Source: Bin87 sp965219925
GTDB taxonomy: Bacteria; Chloroflexota; Dehalococcoidia; Lucifugimonadales; UBA3495
Reading direction: 5' to 3'
NCBI GenBank assembly: GCA_965219925.1
Contig: OZ244795.1
Span: forward strand, 1,736,001 to 1,800,000
Length of the DNA: 64,000 nucleotides
Below the pieces are notes generated by a model. The model searched no databases and was not told the origin of the DNA. It saw nothing but the letters and a program-made list of their open reading frames with translations. A program made the translations under genes and the position numbers. Positions 59,696 through 64,000 of this stretch are shown here, piece by piece (the stretch's first letter is position 1; every line of letters starts with the position of its first letter).

Positions 59696-60950
59696 ATGCG
59701 ATTCAAAGCACAGGGGAACCTGATACCCCAGTAGACGCTGGCGTTGTTTTTTGCTCTGACGGTGGTAGCGATGCTGGCCGTCGGTGTGGCCTGCGGGGGT
59801 GAGGACGAGACGGCAACCGCAGTACCGCCGTTCTCGTTGCCTACGGATTTGCCGAGCCAGGAGGTAGTGGGTGACGAAGGCGGAGAGGCGACAGCGGCGG
59901 TGGCCGGAAGTGATTACTGGAGCGGGCCGCGCACCTGGGAACCAGAGGACGTGTCCGGCCTGGAACGGGTTACGCAGGAACTGGTCGCTCCGCCGTTTTT
60001 CCCGGATCACGAGCAGGTGAATACCGGCGAGCCTCGGGTCGTCGAGATTCGGATGGTGGTGGAAGAGAAGGAGATCGAGGTGGCTTCGGGTGTGTTCATG
60101 TGGGCTTTCACGTTCCACTGGTCGGTACCCGGCCCCATTCGTGGTGCACGAGGGGGACTACGTGGAGCTGACCCTGGTGAACCCGTCCAGCAGTGAGTTG
60201 CTGCACAACATAGACTTTCACGCCTCTATCGGCGCTCTGGGCGGCGGTTCGCTAACCCAGGTTGGGCCGGGGCAGGAGGTGGCGCTGCGGTTCCGGGCGA
60301 CCAAAGCCGGCGTGTTCGTTTACCACTGCGCGCCCGGCAGCACCATGATTCCGTGGCATGTTACTCACGGGATGAACGGGACCATCATGGTGCTGCCTCG
60401 GGGTAGCCTGAAAGACCCGACCGGCAACCCGATTCGGTATGACCGCGCCTATTACCTGGGCGGACAGGAATACTACCTGCCGCGGGACGAGAATGGCGAG
60501 TTCAAGCGGTACGACAATCCGGGAGCATCGTCGGTGGATGACCTGGAGGCTATGAAGACGCTGATACCGACGCATATTGTGTTCAACGACGTTACGGGAG
60601 CGTTGCAGGGCGACGGTCAGCTGACGGCCAACGTGGGCGAGAACGTGCTGATTGTCCACACGCAGGCTAACCGGCAGTCGTATCCGCACCTGATTGGCGG
60701 GCATGGCGACTACGTTTGGGAGCGCGGCGGGTTCAGCAGTCCGCCGGCGGTTGACCTGGAGACGTGAGTGATTGCGGCCGGCTCGGCGGGAGCGTCAATT
60801 CACACCATCCGGCAGCCGGGGGTGTATGTCTATCTGTCGCACAATCTGATTGAGGCGTTCGTTTTCGATGCCAAGGCAATCCTGTTTGCTGAAGGCGAGT
60901 GGAACAACGACCTGATGGAACAGGTGAAGGAACCCGGTCCGATCCAATAA
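59696..60950 (+). pseudogene. nirK: copper nitrite reductase gene with three lesions
   Basis: From ATG 59696 (GAGGAG upstream) to TAA 60950 the sequence encodes a NirK-type protein of about 417 residues with a lipoprotein-like leader (VGVAC). It has TAG at 59732-59734, an extra base in the C run at 60133-60136, and TGA at 60765-60767 where homologues have Trp (LET-W). The copper ligands are all retained: ELLHNIDFHA, VFVYHCAPGSTMIPWHV, GMNGTIM, and after the TGA, YLSHNLIEAF. NirK reduces nitrite to NO. It is either a very recent pseudogene or a damaged or mis-assembled sequence. Confidence 0.8.
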
Positions 60951-61075
60951 CCATCCGCTGGTCACCGACGCACTAATTTAAGGAGCGCAGTTGCATTGCG
61001 GCTGCGCCCCAGGACATGAATAATGGGTTAGCATACGTTCCCAATATTTTGTGATTCACCAAGGAGAAACGATCA

Positions 61076-61501
61076 ATGTCTACTGCCGCACCGGTATACA
61101 CCTATACGTATGACCACATCCACGTACGCACCAAAGACCCGGAAGGGATGGCCGGTTTTTTCGAGACCATGTTTGGGGCGACAGTATTGAACCGCATCCA
61201 AAGCGACGGCGTACCCCGCGTTGATCTGGACGTGAATGGCTTGGCGATCTTCATCGCAAGCGTAGCGCCCGAGGAGCACATCGACTCCAACCCCAGTGAT
61301 CCTCACCTTGGCCTGGACCACTTTGGGTTTCGGGTCGATGATATTGACGGGGCGGTGGAGGACCTGCGGAGCAAAGGCGCTGAGATCTACGTGGAGCCCC
61401 GCACCATCAGGCCGGGCGTCCGCATCGCCTTCGTACGCGGGCCGGACGACGTGCGCGTGGAGCTGCTGCAACGGGACGGCTCGGGGCTGATGGAGCCATA
61501 G
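61076..61501 (+). CDS. VOC family (glyoxalase-like) protein
   Basis: A 141-residue vicinal-oxygen-chelate fold protein. It shows YTYDHIHVRTKDPEGMAGFF (first metal-ligand His), GVPRVDLDVNGLAIFIA, LGLDHFGFRVDDIDGAVEDL (second His) and VRIAFVRGPDDVRVELLQRD (terminal Glu). Metal-binding residues H, H, E are in the expected positions. Members include glyoxalases, dioxygenases and resistance proteins, and the substrate is unknown. A strong AAGGAGAAAC site precedes the ATG. Confidence 0.85.
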   Translation: MSTAAPVYTYTYDHIHVRTKDPEGMAGFFETMFGATVLNRIQSDGVPRVDLDVNGLAIFIASVAPEEHIDSNPSDPHLGLDHFGFRVDDIDGAVEDLRSKGAEIYVEPRTIRPGVRIAFVRGPDDVRVELLQRDGSGLMEP

Positions 61502-61523
61502 CCGAACGGTTAGGCAGCCAAGT

Positions 61524-61705
61524 TCATCGCTGCCTTATCCAACTCCAGATTGCCAGGGCGGCCAGCAGGATACCCAGGCCGACCAGCACCCACGCCACGC
61601 CTTGATGAGCAGCAGGCCGATGGGCGACAGCAGGAAAACGCCCAGACAGAACAATACCAACCCGCAGCCGGCTGCTCCGGGAGGTCCCGAGGCGCGATAC
61701 ATCAT
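61524..61705 (-). pseudogene. small membrane protein gene with a one-base frameshift
   Basis: From ATG 61705 the frame reads MMYRASGPPGAAGCGLVLFC then LGVFLLSPIGLLLIK. It needs one extra base near 61598-61606 to continue GVAWVLVGLGILLAALAIW and SWIRQR with TGA at 61524-61526. The joined 60-residue product would have two membrane helices. The length, 182 bases, is one short of a multiple of three. It starts 26 bases after the stop of the MBL gene. The assignment is tentative. Confidence 0.5.
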
Positions 61706-61730
61706 GGGGCGTTGCGGTCGTATGGGGCGT

Positions 61731-62579
61731 TCATCCGGGCAGGGTGTAGATGGCTTTCTGCTCGTTGACGCGTTGCTCTTGCCGTAGTTTTTCGAGGTGC
61801 GTACGCACGTTGCGTCCGGCGGCGTCGCGCAACGACTTGCGCAGGTTCCGTGGGTACACGGCGGCTACGATTTCCTCAACGGTGGCAGCGCCACCGGCAA
61901 TCGCCGACAGCACCTGGTCTTCGCGACCCTGACGGTGGGCAATCTGCTGCAGGATGCGGGGTTCGCCGCGGATGATGGTGTTGCCGTGGCCGGGGCAAAC
62001 CACCTGCGGGCGAGTTTTGGCCATGCGATTCAACGAGGACATATACAGTTTCAGGTTGCGAACACTGGATGACGAGTTGCCCAGCAGGTTATCGCCGCTG
62101 AACAGCACACGGTCGGGCCGCAAGAAGTAGCAGACGTGATCTTCCTCGTGGCCCGGCGTAAACAGTGGCCTGAGGGTGGCGCCGCCGCCGCCAGTGGCAA
62201 TAACTTCGGGAGCCCTGAGGGCAACCACCGAATCCCCGCCCAGGATGTGCTGCAACCTGGGCGCCAACTTGGGGTGGCAGCGTACCGGGCAATCGAACAG
62301 CTCCTGCAGCCGGTCGAGGCCGCCGATATGGTCGCCGTGGCCGTGGGTAATCAGGATGGCGTCGATGACGGGGCGGCCCAACTCGTCCCAGTAGGCCGCG
62401 ATTTGATGCCTCCAGGCACGGTAGGGTTCGCCCGAATCGATCATCACCATGTGGCCGGCCGGGTCGCCGACGAAGTAAATCTGGGTGCCGCCCGGGTGCA
62501 TTGCGCCGTAAGCGTTGGGGTCTTCCTGGATATGCGTGCTGTACACATGATCGGTAATCTGCATGATGAGACTCACCAC
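61731..62579 (-). CDS. MBL-fold metallo-hydrolase with C-terminal winged helix
   Basis: A 282-residue metallo-beta-lactamase-fold protein. The zinc site is ILITHGHGDHIGGLDRLQEL (HxHxDH), with TPGHEEDHVCYFL, LFSGDNLLGN (Asp) and CPGHGNTII. The C-terminal region from about residue 215, with EEIVAAVYPRNLRKSLRDAA and VRTHLEKLRQEQRV, looks like a LACTB2-type winged helix. The start may be GTG 62579/62576 or ATG 62564; trxB ends at 62573 on the same strand, so they overlap or nearly touch. Confidence 0.85.
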   Translation of the reverse strand: MVSLIMQITDHVYSTHIQEDPNAYGAMHPGGTQIYFVGDPAGHMVMIDSGEPYRAWRHQIAAYWDELGRPVIDAILITHGHGDHIGGLDRLQELFDCPVRCHPKLAPRLQHILGGDSVVALRAPEVIATGGGGATLRPLFTPGHEEDHVCYFLRPDRVLFSGDNLLGNSSSSVRNLKLYMSSLNRMAKTRPQVVCPGHGNTIIRGEPRILQQIAHRQGREDQVLSAIAGGAATVEEIVAAVYPRNLRKSLRDAAGRNVRTHLEKLRQEQRVNEQKAIYTLPG

Positions 62580-63499
62580 TGCCTGGAGTTGATGTAGCGG
62601 AATGCCGCGATGGCAGCGGTTGCGCCGTCGCCGGCCGATGCTACCAGTTGGGACGCTGATTGCTGGCGGATATCACCGGCGGCGAAAAGACCCGGTTGGG
62701 GGGTATCCATGGTTAGGCCGACTGGTATGTGGCCCGAGTTGTCCAGCGGAACCAAGTTGGCGATGGGCGCCGAGTTGGGATTCAAACCGACGTACACGAA
62801 CAGGCCATGCACCGGCTCCACTGTCTCGCCGTCGGCGGCACGTACCCGAATGCCGGTTACCGCGTCTTCGCCCAGCACCTCGACGATTTCGGTGTTGTAT
62901 CGCACCTCGATCTTGCCGGAGGCAGCGATGCGTTCCTGCAAAACGCTCTGGGAGTCCAGCGCGTCGCCGCGGTGAAACAGGATGACGCGGTCGGCGTAGT
63001 CGGTGAGGGTGAGGGCTTCGTCGGCCGCGGAGTCGCCGCCGCCCACGACCGCGACGGTTTGCCCCATGTACATGGGGCCATCGCAGGTGGCGCAGTGAGA
63101 AACGCCGCGTCCGTTGAATTCTTCCTCGCCGGGGATGCCCAGGGTGCGCAAGGAGGAGCCGGCGGCCATGATGACCGCCTTGGCGCGATACGCGCTGCCT
63201 CCGTCGCCAACCACCTGCAGGTAGTCACCGTCGGCGTTCACGTCGGTAACCGTATCCATCAGGATTTCCACGCCGGCGTCCATGGCCTGTTCCTGGGTTG
63301 ACGGGCCGAGTTCATAGCCGGCGATGCCCTGGGGGAAGCCGGGGAAATTCTCGATGCGTTCCAGGTTGATAATCTGAGCGCCGGCCATCATTTCCTCAAC
63401 GATGGCGGTGCTGAGGCCGTGGCGGGCTGAGTAGATGCCGGCGGTGAGACCGGCCATGCCGCCGCCGATGATAATCACGTCGTAGTTCTGTTCAGGCAC
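62573..63499 (-). CDS. trxB: thioredoxin-disulfide reductase
   Basis: A 308-residue FAD/NADPH enzyme reducing thioredoxin. The FAD loop is VIIIGGGMAGLTAGIYSARH (residues 8-27), the redox motif HCATCDGPMYMG (CATC) near residue 135, the NADPH loop AVVGGGDSAADEALTL and the final FAD motif GLFAAGDIRQQSASQ. Length and motif order are standard. The CATC spacing is the same as in bacterial TrxB. It could feed the peroxiredoxin-like selenoprotein, though it is 44 kb away. It follows the partial Uma2 gene by about 40 bases. Confidence 0.95.
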   Translation of the reverse strand: MPEQNYDVIIIGGGMAGLTAGIYSARHGLSTAIVEEMMAGAQIINLERIENFPGFPQGIAGYELGPSTQEQAMDAGVEILMDTVTDVNADGDYLQVVGDGGSAYRAKAVIMAAGSSLRTLGIPGEEEFNGRGVSHCATCDGPMYMGQTVAVVGGGDSAADEALTLTDYADRVILFHRGDALDSQSVLQERIAASGKIEVRYNTEIVEVLGEDAVTGIRVRAADGETVEPVHGLFVYVGLNPNSAPIANLVPLDNSGHIPVGLTMDTPQPGLFAAGDIRQQSASQLVASAGDGATAAIAAFRYINSRQW

Positions 63500-63539
63500 T
63501 GGGAAACCTCTCTGGGGGTTGGTCAGGGCTGAGGATCGT

Positions 63540-64000
63540 TCAGGACTGGGGATCGTTCATGTAATCGAAGATTCGCTCGCGAACGGCAAACCGGAACCCG
63601 GGCAGGACATCCTGGTCACCGTCAACAAATTCAGGATCGCGCAATATCTCTGGATTACGACCGGGACGGAAGATGGATACGGTGCGGGTAGCGGCGTCGA
63701 TCAACCAGGCCAGGCGCGTACCATGATCGACGAACAGATTGATCTTGTCGATTAGCTCGGCTTCGCTGTTGGAAGGCGATTTAATCTCGGCAATGAAATC
63801 GGGGGCGAACTGCGCGACCGGACGGTTTATCGCCAGCATCAATTCTTCCTGCCGTTCCGAAGCCACCCAGGTAGCATCCGGCCCGCGCCTTGAACCATCG
63901 GGCAATCCGAAACGACCGGTGGGTCCGCCGACGAAGCCGCCGTATTCCCTGGCCCAAATGGTCAGGTCGGTCGATAACTGGGTTTCGTGGTAAAAACCAG
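63540..64000 (-). CDS. Uma2 family protein, 5' end outside window
   Basis: A Uma2/DUF820 gene open to the window end, so its start is missing. The visible part begins FYHETQLSTDLTIWAREYGG, then GRFGLPDGSRRGPDATWVAS (metal-site P-D), FAPDFIAEIKSPSNSE (E-I-K-S-P), TRLAWLIDAATRTVSIFRPG and the end DYMNDPQS. The E-x-K catalytic pair is intact. It would be the fifth Uma2 gene of the window. Confidence 0.87.
   Translation of the reverse strand, partial: GFYHETQLSTDLTIWAREYGGFVGGPTGRFGLPDGSRRGPDATWVASERQEELMLAINRPVAQFAPDFIAEIKSPSNSEAELIDKINLFVDHGTRLAWLIDAATRTVSIFRPGRNPEILRDPEFVDGDQDVLPGFRFAVRERIFDYMNDPQS

Noticed and set aside
60765..60767. TGA in nirK read as tryptophan through a changed genetic code.
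   Set aside because: TGA ends many intact genes here (for example the ATGA overlap at 3502-3505), so TGA is a normal stop; a lesion is simpler.

Overview
The window looks like a GC-rich bacterial chromosome segment, most likely from a Chloroflexota of the SAR202/Dehalococcoidia kind. This placement is inferred from five luciferase-like (LLM) flavin monooxygenase genes within 16 kb, five Uma2/DUF820 nuclease-like genes, DUF1800/DUF1501 proteins, and many short dispersed repeats carrying the core TCATTGCGAGGAGCG. No rRNA, tRNA or CRISPR array was seen.

Layout. 1-5.1 kb: riboflavin genes (ribE partial, ribD), dCTP deaminase, a SIMPL lipoprotein and an acyl-CoA dehydrogenase, all on the minus strand. 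5.1-7.4 kb: repeats, an ABM-domain protein and a cytidylate-kinase-like protein. 7.2-11.3 kb: a promoter-to-terminator unit DUF1800 - DUF1501 - NHL propeller. 11.3-12.4 kb: two tandem HEPN/PaREP1-like genes, one frameshifted, and an orphan gene. 12.7-18.5 kb: a Mog-type protein, a HIT protein, enoyl-CoA hydratase, alpha/beta hydrolase, Uma2, LLM, another HEPN-like gene, and a peroxiredoxin-like gene with an in-frame TGA that is best read as selenocysteine. 18.5-32.6 kb: formate dehydrogenase alpha, an aminotransferase, four more LLM monooxygenases, an Mrr nuclease, another alpha/beta hydrolase - Uma2 - LLM set, and a stand-alone RAM domain. 32.7-42.3 kb: an ATPase + DUF4276 pair, an Ldh-type dehydrogenase, an M42-like peptidase, a toxin-antitoxin pair, an MBL hydrolase, an M16 peptidase, a Swt1-HEPN gene split by TGA, and an HpcH/HpaI aldolase. 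42.3-48.5 kb: hflC, hflK, ftsH and an asparaginase-like gene. 48.6-50.3 kb: a complete IS1380-type element. 50.6-59.4 kb: a cobalamin riboswitch with an attenuator, followed by cobB, cobO, cobT, cobS, cbiB, cobD and cobC, with one unknown gene at the head and a Uma2 gene inside. 59.4-64 kb: a mobile repeat, a broken copper nitrite reductase gene, a VOC protein, a small broken membrane gene, an MBL hydrolase, trxB and a partial Uma2.

How the genes fit together. The B12 genes form one riboswitch-controlled unit for the late steps: a,c-amidation, adenosylation, aminopropanol attachment and lower-ligand assembly. No cobU-type kinase lies in the window. The flavin monooxygenases, hydrolases, enoyl-CoA hydratase, acyl-CoA dehydrogenase and aldolase suggest oxidation and breakdown of varied organic compounds, and ribD/ribE supply the flavin. 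FtsH with HflK/HflC is a membrane protease complex. Mrr, the ATPase-DUF4276 pair, the HEPN genes and the toxin-antitoxin pair are candidate defence genes scattered among metabolic genes.

The most notable points are the selenocysteine-type peroxiredoxin (18001-18480), nested and datable insertions of short non-coding mobile elements (24827-25168, 29505-29673, 59400-59610), the repeated alpha/beta hydrolase - Uma2 - LLM gene order, the split Swt1-HEPN gene, and a copper nitrite reductase carrying three separate lesions. Six genes contain a single-base frameshift or in-frame stop. Either this genome carries many young pseudogenes or the assembly has residual base errors, and the sequence alone cannot tell these apart.
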